The notes under the pieces were generated by a model that saw only the letters and a program-made list of their open reading frames with translations, was not told the DNA's origin and did not search any database. The position numbers were made by a program, and so were the translations under genes. DNA of 64,000 bases from Arachnia propionica (GTDB lineage Bacteria; Actinomycetota; Actinomycetes; Propionibacteriales; Propionibacteriaceae): positions 310,001-374,000 of the forward strand of contig NZ_CP146373.1 of the NCBI RefSeq assembly GCF_037055325.1, read 5' to 3'. Below are positions 1 to 7,945 of this stretch, piece after piece (position 1 is the first letter of the stretch; every line of letters starts with the position of its first letter).

Positions 1-708
1 CCCGCCCGAGGCGAGATAACGCTGGGCTGTTTCGAGCAGATTGTACTGGGCATCCCAACGTGCCACCTGCTCGTTCGTGGCTAGCATCGCTATCCAGTAC
101 GGCACCCTAAATGTCAGAGACTGCACTTGGTTCATCATCAATGGCACCAGTGCAGTGACTCCCAGAACGATGATTCCCAACAGGGTGACGGTCACGAAGA
201 ACACCGCCATCGCGCGGGGTACCCGGCGTCGTGTGAAGAACTCGACTGCCGGGTTCAGTCCTAGTGCCAGGAACAGGGAGAGCACCACGAGGGTCAGAAT
301 GTTCTGCACTTGTGTGGCGGCGGCCATGAGGCCGATCGCCACGAGCACCCCGAATGCGCCGAAAAAGCCTATGGAGAAAGGGGAGTGGTTCAGCAGTTTC
401 GTCTCGTTCTGCACCATCACGGGAGGAACGGGCGAGACCGGTTCCTCGGGAATGGGTGCCAAAAGCTGCTCGGCTCCTTTGCGGGCGTTGCCGAACAAAC
501 CTCCGAGGAACTGCCGGAACCTGCCTAGAGATGCTCTGCCCCCGAGCGAGGTGGACATTTTTCTGCGTCCGGAATTCTCTACTGGGACAGTAGGCTCCGT
601 CGCTGGCTTGTCGGGCTGGGCTGTGGGGGAGACCGACTCCTCCGGAGCATTCCCTGTGTCGCCAGAGGTTGGAGGCTCGTCCGCAGCCCCGGGAACGAGG
701 GCCGTCAC
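1..708 (-). CDS. AI-2E family transporter, 3' end outside the window
   Basis: The first 236 residues of a permease are visible; the gene runs off the left edge. An unusually long Pro/Glu/Ser-rich and basic cytoplasmic tail (about residues 1-105) precedes hydrophobic segments near residues 111-130, 135-152 and 168-192. The segment LFLALGLNPAVEFFTRRRVP is typical of the AI-2E exporter family (PF01594), broad-range secondary transporters whose substrates are mostly unknown. The GTG start at 708 overlaps the stop of the upstream coiled-coil gene as GTGA, so the two are probably translationally coupled. The family assignment is firm; the substrate cannot be told from sequence. Confidence 0.85.
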   Translation of the reverse strand, partial: MTALVPGAADEPPTSGDTGNAPEESVSPTAQPDKPATEPTVPVENSGRRKMSTSLGGRASLGRFRQFLGGLFGNARKGAEQLLAPIPEEPVSPVPPVMVQNETKLLNHSPFSIGFFGAFGVLVAIGLMAAATQVQNILTLVVLSLFLALGLNPAVEFFTRRRVPRAMAVFFVTVTLLGIIVLGVTALVPLMMNQVQSLTFRVPYWIAMLATNEQVARWDAQYNLLETAQRYLASGG

Positions 709-1799
709 TTCGCCTGCTTGCGTTCCCGTGGTTGCGGGGCCGTCACCTCGCCACCGCTGATGATTTCGGTGAGCTCCATGTCAGGTACAGCTTCCTCGGC
801 CATGGCGCGCAGGTTCTGCATGGAAGCGACGATGGAGGTCCGGCGTGCCATCAGCGCCGCCACCTCACGTTCCAGCTGCTCCTTGCGCCAGGCGACCTGT
901 TCCTCAAGCTGTTCCTGTTTCTGGCGCACTTCCTCCCGCATGGCCGACAACGTAGCCTCGGCTTCGCGTGTGGCGGTGGTCCGGATCTGTTCAGCCTCCT
1001 CCACTGCGGATTCGCGGACCTTGATGGCTTCTGCTCGAGCTTCCTCGATCTGCTTGGTCGCGGCCTCAGAACGAGCCCTGGCCTCCGCAAGCTGGGCGCT
1101 GACGTTTTCCTCGGTTTTCCTGACCGCTTCAGCCTGCTTTGATAGAGCTGCGGCGGTGGACTTCTCCGTGGCCAAGCGCGCAGCAGTGGCATCCCGCTCA
1201 GCCTCCTGACGCATTCGGGCCGCATCGATCCGGGCAGCCTCCAACTGCGCATTAATCCGCTGCGAGGTCTCCTCCAACAACGACTTTGATTGGGCCTCCG
1301 CATCAGCGCGAACCAGATTTGCGTCACGTCGTGCTGCCTCCAGCACTGCCTGTCCTGCTTCGGCCTGTTCCTGCCGGAGCTTGCGGAGGCTGGCGAGCCC
1401 GGACAAACGTACATCGTCTGCTTCCTGCTGGGCGGCTTCGCGGGAAGCCGCCGCCGCCAGACGCGCTTCCTGCCTGAGTCGATCGGACTCGGCCTCCGCC
1501 AGGCGGACCAGTTCGGCTGCCTGCGCTTCAGCGGCTTCCAGCAGTCCACGAGCATGAGCACCGAGTTTGGCGAAATCCGTTGTTCCGACCTGCGCTCGCA
1601 CGAAGCTTGTCTCTCGGCGTTGCTCCCGCAACTGCACCTTCATCTCGAGTAGTCGTTGCTCGAGATCTTGGATGTAGGAATCCACCGCCTGTTTGTCATA
1701 GCCGAGCATGGCATGGGGGAATCCCCCGACGGCGCTGGCCTTGTCCTCGAAGAGGTTGAGGCCGGTCTCCTCCTCGATCTCAGTACGAACATCGGTCAT
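705..1799 (-). CDS. DivIVA-like coiled-coil protein
   Basis: A 364-residue protein that is almost wholly Ala/Glu/Arg/Gln-rich coiled coil from about residue 45 to 330. A short N-terminal part contains GYDKQAVDSYI, which resembles the DivIVA/Wag31 N-terminal motif that binds curved membrane. I chose the ATG at 1799 because GGAGA lies about 6 bases upstream; the in-frame codon 21 bases earlier has no better site. DivIVA-type proteins organise polar growth and division in Actinobacteria, but this is not clearly Wag31 itself, which normally sits downstream of the ftsZ/ylm genes. A scaffold role at the membrane, perhaps with the coupled permease, is inference. Confidence 0.75.
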   Translation of the reverse strand: MTDVRTEIEEETGLNLFEDKASAVGGFPHAMLGYDKQAVDSYIQDLEQRLLEMKVQLREQRRETSFVRAQVGTTDFAKLGAHARGLLEAAEAQAAELVRLAEAESDRLRQEARLAAAASREAAQQEADDVRLSGLASLRKLRQEQAEAGQAVLEAARRDANLVRADAEAQSKSLLEETSQRINAQLEAARIDAARMRQEAERDATAARLATEKSTAAALSKQAEAVRKTEENVSAQLAEARARSEAATKQIEEARAEAIKVRESAVEEAEQIRTTATREAEATLSAMREEVRQKQEQLEEQVAWRKEQLEREVAALMARRTSIVASMQNLRAMAEEAVPDMELTEIISGGEVTAPQPRERKQAK

Positions 1800-1852
1800 T
1801 GTTGTCTCCTGGCTTGGCACGGTCGGTACCGAGCCTACCTCGGAGTAGGGAT

Positions 1853-1892
1853 GAAAGCGCCGGTGGGCACCATCGCGTCCACCGGCGCTTTC
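1853..1892 (-). terminator. hairpin between mce and the coiled-coil gene
   Basis: A perfect 14-bp inverted repeat (1853-1866 with 1879-1892, arm GAAAGCGCCGGTGG) with a 12-base loop lies just downstream of mce. The arm ends in TTTC but no long U-run follows. It is positioned to end mce transcription and separate it from the next left-reading gene. Confidence 0.65.
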
Positions 1893-1904
1893 TCATGAAC
1901 GACC

Positions 1905-2363
1905 TCAGTGAGAGGCGCCCTTGGCGGGTTCCACCAGCTCCAAGAGGACGCCACCGGCATCCTTCGGGTGAACGAAGTTGATGCGGGAATCAGCGGTTCC
2001 CCGTTTGGCCTCCGGGAAAAGTAGCCTGAGGCCACGCTCACGCAGGACTGCGCTCACATGATCCAAGTCATGCACGCGATAGGCGAGCTGCTGAATGCCG
2101 GGGCCGCCGTTGCGATCCAGCCATTTGGCGATGGTCGACTTCTCGTTGAGGGGAGCCAGGAGCTGGATCTTGGCGTTCTCTTCTCCCTGGGTTCCGGTGC
2201 CAATCATGGCCTCCGCAACACCCTGCTCCTCGTTGACCTCGCGGTGCAGCTCGCGCCACCCGAACACTTCGCTGTGGAACTTGATGGCCTCGTCGAGATC
2301 GGGAACGGCCAGGCCGACATGATCGATGCAGATGAAAAGATCTTGGTTCTCCATGCTCGTCAT
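1905..2363 (-). CDS. mce: methylmalonyl-CoA epimerase
   Basis: A 152-residue glyoxalase/VOC-fold protein that interconverts (R)- and (S)-methylmalonyl-CoA, a step of the Wood-Werkman propionate cycle. The N-terminal IDHVGLAVPDLDEAI carries the first metal-ligand His, the middle has IQQLAYRVHDLD with the second, and the C-terminal GVLLELVEP carries the metal-ligand Glu. Length is as expected for the family. The ATG at 2363 follows GGTGGAAG; a second ATG lies three codons later. It stands alone between a terminator hairpin and a divergent intergenic region. Confidence 0.93.
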   Translation of the reverse strand: MTSMENQDLFICIDHVGLAVPDLDEAIKFHSEVFGWRELHREVNEEQGVAEAMIGTGTQGEENAKIQLLAPLNEKSTIAKWLDRNGGPGIQQLAYRVHDLDHVSAVLRERGLRLLFPEAKRGTADSRINFVHPKDAGGVLLELVEPAKGASH

Positions 2364-2463
2364 TCTTCCACCTGGGTGATGAACTCGGGCGCTGGGGTCG
2401 GAGGTAAGGGGGATGTGGTGTCTCGGCGCGGCGTGAGCACTTCAACGCGGTCGAGGTGAGAAA

Positions 2464-2479
2464 CTGTTGAGTTCAACAG
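2464..2479. promoter_or_regulatory. 16-base palindrome, candidate operator
   Basis: CTGTTGAGTTCAACAG is a perfect inverted repeat (7-bp arms, 2-base spacer) in the 204-base gap between the divergent mce and the 51-residue membrane protein gene. It is too short for a terminator and is placed where one regulator could serve both promoters. The regulator is unknown. Confidence 0.35.
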
Positions 2480-2567
2480 CGGCGCGTCAGGTTCAAGCAG
2501 CACCTTGGATGATGCAGACTGGTAAACGCTCGTGTGAGTCCCTTCCCCCTTGAGACTTGGAGACATC

Positions 2568-2723
2568 ATGGTTGGCTGGATCAAGAAGGTCCTGCTCGTG
2601 CTCGGCATCGCCTTCGTGGTCTACTACCTTTTCACTCGCCCAGAGGCGGCAGCGGAGGCCATCAGGACGTTCTTTGGCGCCTTTGAGTCGATCGTCCGGT
2701 TTTTCTCCCGCTTGGCCGGATAG
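2568..2723 (+). CDS. 51-residue single-pass membrane protein
   Basis: A short reading frame not usually caught by length filters. The ATG is preceded by TTGGAGA at a normal distance. The protein begins MVGWIKKVLL, has one hydrophobic helix at about residues 8-22 and a charged helix-like tail ending FFSRLAG. It stops 6 bases before the GTG of the PH-domain gene, so the two are likely co-transcribed. I do not recognise a named family; a small partner of the PH-domain membrane protein is the simplest guess. Confidence 0.65.
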   Translation: MVGWIKKVLLVLGIAFVVYYLFTRPEAAAEAIRTFFGAFESIVRFFSRLAG

Positions 2724-2729
2724 CCGGTC

Positions 2730-3275
2730 GTGGGTTTGCTTGCTCGCCTCCTGGAGCCCGACATCCAGCGCCATTTGTTGCTCGAGGAGGACGAACGGGT
2801 GATCGATGAGGTGCGCAAGCACTGGGTGGTCTCCCTGCCGTGGATAGGCGTGATGGCCCTGAGTATTCCCGCGTTCTTTCTCATGATCGTGGCACGTGGT
2901 TTCTTCTGGGTACCGATGCTTGTTGGGTTCTACCTGTTGGGCCTTGGGTTTTGGAAGGCCCATGTCGCGCACATGGACCGATTTGTCATAACCAACATGC
3001 GGGTGTTCAGGATCCATGGTGTGTTCAACACGCACTTGGCGACGATGCCCATGACCCGGATCCTGGATATCTCTTTGGAGCAGTCGATGCTCGGGAAGAT
3101 CTTCGACTACGGGCACCTGGTGTTCGAATCTGCAGCCCAGGCGCAGGGGCTGCGGGACATTCGCTACGTCGCTCACCCAGCGGAAAGAGATCTGACTATC
3201 CAGCGGGTGATTCAGCGCTCTGGTCTCCGCAAGAAGATGGTCATGGAAGAAGAAGACGAAGCCGACGGGGTGTGA
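2730..3275 (+). CDS. bacterial PH-domain membrane protein
   Basis: A 181-residue protein with two adjacent hydrophobic segments (about residues 33-70), followed by a bacterial pleckstrin-homology (bPH/YdbS-like) domain recognisable from DRFVITNMRVFRIHGVFN and ITSLEQ-like strand patterns around residues 84-150. The tail is acidic (EEEDEADG). The GTG start at 2730 lies 6 bases after the preceding small membrane gene. Such proteins sit in the cytoplasmic membrane of many Actinobacteria; their function is not established. Confidence 0.8.
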   Translation: MGLLARLLEPDIQRHLLLEEDERVIDEVRKHWVVSLPWIGVMALSIPAFFLMIVARGFFWVPMLVGFYLLGLGFWKAHVAHMDRFVITNMRVFRIHGVFNTHLATMPMTRILDISLEQSMLGKIFDYGHLVFESAAQAQGLRDIRYVAHPAERDLTIQRVIQRSGLRKKMVMEEEDEADGV

Positions 3276-3300
3276 CCCGCCGGCCTCACAGGAGAATGGC

Positions 3301-4932
3301 TCAGCCTCGGAGGGCAGCGTCGACCACTTCGCGGGCCTCCGCTTGGATCTGGGCCAAGTGGTCCGCGTCGCGCAGCGACTCGGCGTAGATCTTGTATTTG
3401 TCCTCGGTCCCGGAGGGGCGGGCAGCGAACCAGCCGGAATCGGTGGTCACCTTGATACCCCCGATGGGTGCCTCGTTGCCAGGGGCATTGGTCAAAACTG
3501 CGGTGATGGGCTGCCCTGCCAGCTCATGAGCCCTGACATCGTCGGGAGAGAGGGCAGCGAGCCGGGCCTTCTGCTCGCGGCTGGCTTCTGCATCGACGCG
3601 GGCGTAGTAGGAGGTGCCGAAGGCTGATTCCATGTCGGCATAGTGTTGGCTGGGCGAGCGTCCTGTCACGGCCAGGATCTCGCTGGCGAGCAGAGCCAGG
3701 AGGATGCCGTCTTTGTCGGTGGTCCAGGTACGGCCCTCGACATCGAGGAAGCTCGCACCTGCTGACTCTTCACCGCCGAAGCCGAGCGAGCCGTTAGTCA
3801 GCCCGGGGACGAACCATTTGAAACCGACAGGCACCTCAACCAGTTTGCGCCCGAGTCGCGCCGCGACTTTGTCGATGATGGAGGAGGACACCAGGGTCTT
3901 GCCGACCCCCGTCGTTGCCGCCCAGCCGGGACGGTGGGAGAACAGATAGTCGATCGCGACTGCGAGGAAGGCGTTGGGGTTCATCAACCCGGAGTCCGGG
4001 GTGACGATCCCGTGACGGTCCGAGTCTGCGTCGTTGCCCGTGGCGATGTCGTAGCGGTCGCGATTGGCCACCAAGGAGGCCATCGAGTTCGGTGACGAGC
4101 AGTCCATGCGGATCTTGCCGTCGGTGTCCAGGGTCATGAACTTCCAGGTGGGGTCCACCGCAGGGTTCACCACGGTCAGGTCGAGGGAGCTGTGCTCGGC
4201 CAGATACTCCCAGTATTGAACAGAGGCCCCTCCAAGCGGGTCCGCTCCGATGCGGACGCCTGCCGCCGCGATGGCATCGAGATCCAGGGCGGTTGCAAGC
4301 TCGGTGCAGTAAGGGGTGCGGTAGTCGAAGCGGGTTACCCCAGAAACAGTCTTTTCGTAGGGTTTCCGGCGAATCTCCGCGGGGGAGGCCATCAGGGCGT
4401 TGGCGCGGTCGGCGATCCACTTCGTGGCATCGGTGTCGGCCGGGCCACCCGTCGGGGGGTTGTACTTGAACCCGCCGTCGCGCGGTGGATTGTGGGAAGG
4501 GGTCACGACGATGCCGTCAGCGACCTGCTTCGGGTGCTCACGGTTGTAACGAATGATGGCGCGGGAGACTGCGGGGGTCGGGGTGTACTCGTCTTCTCGT
4601 TCCGCGAAGACAGCGACTCCATTGGCCACCAGCACCTCGATGGCGGTGCGCCAGGCCGGCAGGGACAACGCATGGGTATCCTTGCCGATGAACAAGGGGC
4701 CGCTCACTCCCTGCACTGCCCGATACTCCACGATCGCTTGTGTCGTGGCGGCGATGTGGAGATCGTTGAAAGCGGTATCGAGGCTGGAGCCGCGATGTCC
4801 AGAGGTGCCGAAAACGACCTTCTGGTCGGGGTTGCTGGGGTCGGGGGTCAGGTCATAGTAGGCCGCAAGGACGGCGTTGACGTCGATGAGATCGGATTCC
4901 AGGGCCACCAGGCCAGCTCGCTCATGTGACAT
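3301..4932 (-). CDS. pgm: phosphoglucomutase (alpha-D-glucose-specific)
   Basis: A 543-residue phosphohexomutase interconverting glucose-1-phosphate and glucose-6-phosphate, the link between glycogen and glycolysis. Visible motifs: FGTSGHRG near residue 42, the phosphoserine loop VTPSHNPPRDGG near residue 144, the Mg-binding DADSDRHG, the sugar-binding GGEESAG, and the C-terminal phosphate loop RPSGTEDKYKIYAES. Length matches the Pgm subfamily rather than PgcA or ManB. The ATG at 4932 (MSHERAG) follows GGAAAG; the longer frame upstream looks non-coding. It is divergent from the YbbN-like gene. The window's glycogen genes give it an obvious metabolic partner. Confidence 0.95.
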   Translation of the reverse strand: MSHERAGLVALESDLIDVNAVLAAYYDLTPDPSNPDQKVVFGTSGHRGSSLDTAFNDLHIAATTQAIVEYRAVQGVSGPLFIGKDTHALSLPAWRTAIEVLVANGVAVFAEREDEYTPTPAVSRAIIRYNREHPKQVADGIVVTPSHNPPRDGGFKYNPPTGGPADTDATKWIADRANALMASPAEIRRKPYEKTVSGVTRFDYRTPYCTELATALDLDAIAAAGVRIGADPLGGASVQYWEYLAEHSSLDLTVVNPAVDPTWKFMTLDTDGKIRMDCSSPNSMASLVANRDRYDIATGNDADSDRHGIVTPDSGLMNPNAFLAVAIDYLFSHRPGWAATTGVGKTLVSSSIIDKVAARLGRKLVEVPVGFKWFVPGLTNGSLGFGGEESAGASFLDVEGRTWTTDKDGILLALLASEILAVTGRSPSQHYADMESAFGTSYYARVDAEASREQKARLAALSPDDVRAHELAGQPITAVLTNAPGNEAPIGGIKVTTDSGWFAARPSGTEDKYKIYAESLRDADHLAQIQAEAREVVDAALRG

Positions 4933-4990
4933 GCACCCATCTTTCCACTTCCGGTTGTAGGAATTGATCTCGCCCGCAAAGATTGATGAC

Positions 4991-5896
4991 ATGACGAATC
5001 CGAACTTCACGCGCCCCGGTGCCGTAGATCTGTCCTCCCTCGCCGCAGCACAGTCCGCCAGCGGTGCCACCGGAGGGAACAGTTATGTGACCGACATCAC
5101 CGAGCCGGGTTTCCAGGAGCTGGTTGGTCGTTCTATGCAGCACCCCGTGATCGTGGAGTTCTACTCACCCCGTGATACAGCCGGAGCCACGGTCTCCAGC
5201 GACCTGGCGGAGCTCGTCAACGCCGCGGAGGGACGTTTTCTCCTGGCCCGAGTCAATGTTGATACCGAGCCGCGTCTTACCCAGGCGCTTGGAGTGACCG
5301 CTGTGCCAATGGTCGTGGCGATCATTGGGGGGCAGGTGGCGCCGCTCTTCCAAGGAACCCGTGACCGTGCAGACATCTCGGCCGTTCTCGACCAGGTGGC
5401 CCAGCTTGCCATCGCCAATGGCATGACGGGTCGTGCCCAAGCGACGGGATCGACCGCTCCGGAGAAAACAGCGGAACCAACGACGGATCCGCGATTCGAG
5501 AAGGCTGACGCTGCTTTGGCCGCCGGTAATTTCGCTCAGGCCGTCGCTGAATTCGATGCTCTTCTCGCTGCCACCCCCGGGGATCCCGAGGCAACCGCGG
5601 GTCGTGCCCAGGCGGCGCTCCTGGAGCGTTCCGCATCTTTTGACGGTGCAGCCATCGTGAAGTCTGCTGCCGAACGCCCGGACGATGTCGCGGCTCAGCT
5701 GGACGCCGCCGATCTGGAGATGATCCAAGGGGAGTACGGATCCGCCTTCGACCGCCTTCTGGGGCTGGCTGCTGAGGTGACTCCGGACGAACGGGAGACG
5801 ATTCGGGTCCGGCTGTTGGAGCTCTTCGAGGTTGCCGGACGGACCTCCTCGGATGTGCTGAAGGCCCGTCGTCGCCTGACGACCGTGCTGTTCTGA
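4991..5896 (+). CDS. YbbN-like co-chaperone (thioredoxin fold plus TPR)
   Basis: A 301-residue cytoplasmic protein. Residues about 40-140 have a thioredoxin fold (HPVIVEFYSP, then VNVDTEPRLTQALGVTAVPM with the cis-Pro loop), and the C-terminal half has TPR-like helices (EKADAALAAGNFAQAVAEFD). The redox CXXC is absent: SPRDTAG stands where WCGPC would be, as in the mycobacterial homologue as I recall it. It therefore cannot be a disulfide reductase and probably acts as a holdase or adaptor, as known for YbbN/CnoX. ATG 4991 is the third in-frame candidate and fits the domain boundary; no strong Shine-Dalgarno is seen. Confidence 0.82.
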   Translation: MTNPNFTRPGAVDLSSLAAAQSASGATGGNSYVTDITEPGFQELVGRSMQHPVIVEFYSPRDTAGATVSSDLAELVNAAEGRFLLARVNVDTEPRLTQALGVTAVPMVVAIIGGQVAPLFQGTRDRADISAVLDQVAQLAIANGMTGRAQATGSTAPEKTAEPTTDPRFEKADAALAAGNFAQAVAEFDALLAATPGDPEATAGRAQAALLERSASFDGAAIVKSAAERPDDVAAQLDAADLEMIQGEYGSAFDRLLGLAAEVTPDERETIRVRLLELFEVAGRTSSDVLKARRRLTTVLF

Positions 5897-5990
5897 GCCC
5901 CCTTCGCGCCCTTGGGAGTGGCGATTTGGAAAATGCCATTGCCGTCCTCCGGCCAGCGAGACCCCTAGTAAAACCGCATTTGGTGACGGC

Positions 5991-6065
5991 TGTGGATAAG
6001 TCTCGCAGCTCGTGTGGAACAAAATTCTGCCACTGGACGACCGAGCCAAAACTGTCTCCTGTGGA
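5991..6065 (+). other. cluster of TGTGGA repeats, one a perfect DnaA-box sequence
   Basis: The 277-base gap between the ybbN-like and siderophore genes holds TGTGGATAA (5991-5999, reverse complement TTATCCACA, the consensus DnaA box) and further TGTGGA copies at 6013 and 6060. One 9-mer match is not surprising in 64 kb, and no dnaA or dnaN is nearby. No gene is visible in the gap; an imperfect hairpin lies near 6086-6103. Confidence 0.2.
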
Positions 6066-6173
6066 ATGCGGATCGCATAATAAGAAGCCCGGATTCCGGG
6101 GCTCATTCACGCATCCTGCGACGATGGCTTTCCTGTTGACGAGTATTCAGGCGCCCACATGCCTGGTCGATGA

Positions 6174-6929
6174 TCAGAAATACACGGCTACAGGACCCCG
6201 TGGCCCCGGGATGATTGTGACGGATGTCTCGAAGATGTCCGTCAGAATCTCTTCGCGAAAGAGTTCTTCAGGGCTTCCGGAAGCCGCCACCTTCCCGTTC
6301 TTCATGGCGATGATCGTGTCGGCGTAGGTGGCGGCGAAGTTGATGTCGTGCAGCACGATCACGATCGTGCGTCCCAGTTCCTTCGCTGCCCGGCGCAGGT
6401 GCTGCATCATCTGCACGGAATGGGCCATGTCCAAGTTGTTCAAGGGCTCATCCAGCAGCACATATGTGGTGTCCTGGGCCAGCACCATGGCCACGTAGGC
6501 GCGTTGCCGCTGACCCCCCGAGAGCTCATCGATGAAACGGTCTGCGATCTCCTCCAGACGCAGGAAGGAGATGGCCTGCTCGATGATCTCAATGTCCTCG
6601 ACGCTCAGGCGTCCCCGCGAGTGGGGAAAACGACCGAAACCAACCAGCTGGCGAACCGTCAGCCGGGTCACGAAATGGTTCTCCTGACGAAGCACGGACA
6701 GCACCTTGGCGAGGTCCTTGGACTTGGCCGTCGCCACGTTCATGCCTGCCACCTCGATGGCTCCGGCGTCCATTCCCAGCAGGCGCCCGATCATGGTCAG
6801 CAGCGTGGATTTGCCTGCCCCGTTGGGGCCCACCAGGGCGGTGATGCCGCCTTCGGGGATTTTGAGTTCCAAGGGACCGATGGTCGTCGTGGAGCCGTAT
6901 GTTTTCAGGGCCGAGTCTACGAGGATCAC
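6174..6929 (-). CDS. iron-siderophore ABC transporter, ATP-binding protein
   Basis: A 251-residue ABC ATPase energising siderophore uptake. Walker A is GPNGAGKST near residue 36, the signature is LSGGQRQRAYVAM, Walker B is VLLDEPLNNLDM and the switch is VLHDINFA. The overall sequence closely follows Bacillus YclP, the petrobactin importer ATPase, as I recall it. The GTG start at 6929 overlaps the preceding permease stop as GTGA. A much longer frame open through the upstream permease is only a shadow. It is the last gene of a four-gene operon. Confidence 0.93.
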   Translation of the reverse strand: MILVDSALKTYGSTTTIGPLELKIPEGGITALVGPNGAGKSTLLTMIGRLLGMDAGAIEVAGMNVATAKSKDLAKVLSVLRQENHFVTRLTVRQLVGFGRFPHSRGRLSVEDIEIIEQAISFLRLEEIADRFIDELSGGQRQRAYVAMVLAQDTTYVLLDEPLNNLDMAHSVQMMQHLRRAAKELGRTIVIVLHDINFAATYADTIIAMKNGKVAASGSPEELFREEILTDIFETSVTIIPGPRGPVAVYF

Positions 6930-7945
6930 AGCCGTCCCTTTCTCAGTAGATGGATGAGGAAGAAGGTGCCACCCACCGCCTCGATGATGATGCCCACGGA
7001 GCCGGTGGCATAGAAGATATGCCGCAGGGTGAAATAGGCGCCACCGAGGATCACCACACCGACCAGCCACGCCATCGGGAGGACGAACCGGTGCTCGTGG
7101 GTGTCGGACAGCTGATGGGCGGTCATCGCCACCAGGAAACCGAGGAACGACATGGGGCCGACCAGCGAGGTGCTGACGGCCATCAACACCGCCGTCAACA
7201 TCAGGATCACCAGCGAATTGCGGCGGTGATCCACGCCCAGGCCGATGGCTGTGTCGCGTCCCAGCCCCAGCACGTCGAGGGTCCGTGACATCGCCAGCAG
7301 CAATCCACCAGCGACCAGGGCCAGGGGAATCGCGACCCGCAGCTGGGACACATCGGCATTTGAGATGTTGCCGATGAGCCTGGCACTCAGGATGTCGAAC
7401 GCCGACGGGTTCAGGAGGTTCTGCATGTAGGTGGACAGGGCACCGAGTCCCGTCCCGATGACGATGCCTAGCAGAAGCGTCTGATGGATGTTGGCGCGCT
7501 CGTTTCGAAGCATCCAGCCGTAGAGCAGCGCCGCCAGGGCTACCATGAGCCCAACCTGCATGAGGTACTGTCCTGTGCTGTCCATGCTGGTCAGCCCCGT
7601 GATGCCGAAGAAGAACACGATGCTGGTCTGGAGCAGGCGGTACAGCGACTCGAAACCCATGATCGAGGGTGTGATGATCCGGTTGTTGGTGATGGTCTGG
7701 AAGGCGACCGTCGCCAGTGCCTGACACCAGGCGACCACCAGGATCACGGCCACGGATGCGGCTCGCACCTGGGCAATCCGCCAGAAACCGGGCGAGCCCA
7801 CGGGCATGGGATTGCCCCAGGCGAGGATGCCGTAGCAGACGGCCGGGGCCAGGAGGACCAGGACCGCGAGGATCATCCAGTAGCGCCCCGCTGCCCGGGA
7901 ATCCGCGAAGGCGCCGTGGCCTACACGTGTCATCGTCTCAGGCAT
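6926..7945 (-). CDS. iron-siderophore ABC transporter, permease 2 (FecCD family)
   Basis: A 339-residue polytopic protein with about nine or ten membrane helices, of the FecCD/BtuC permease family and most like Bacillus YclO. Family features include LGLGRDTAIGLGVDHR before a hydrophobic segment and GPMSFLGFLVAMTAHQLSDTHEHR near the C-terminus. The start overlaps the end of permease 1 by 8 bases and the stop overlaps the ATPase start by 4, so all are translationally coupled. It should form a heterodimeric channel with permease 1. Confidence 0.92.
   Translation of the reverse strand: MPETMTRVGHGAFADSRAAGRYWMILAVLVLLAPAVCYGILAWGNPMPVGSPGFWRIAQVRAASVAVILVVAWCQALATVAFQTITNNRIITPSIMGFESLYRLLQTSIVFFFGITGLTSMDSTGQYLMQVGLMVALAALLYGWMLRNERANIHQTLLLGIVIGTGLGALSTYMQNLLNPSAFDILSARLIGNISNADVSQLRVAIPLALVAGGLLLAMSRTLDVLGLGRDTAIGLGVDHRRNSLVILMLTAVLMAVSTSLVGPMSFLGFLVAMTAHQLSDTHEHRFVLPMAWLVGVVILGGAYFTLRHIFYATGSVGIIIEAVGGTFFLIHLLRKGRL

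Noticed and set aside
41..760. 239-codon plus-strand frame at the left edge
   Set aside because: It is antisense to the AI-2E permease, whose minus-strand translation is clearly a real membrane protein.
6930..7727. Long upstream extension of the siderophore ATPase frame
   Set aside because: It lies entirely within the permease gene in another frame; the GTG at 6929 gives the correct ATPase N-terminus.
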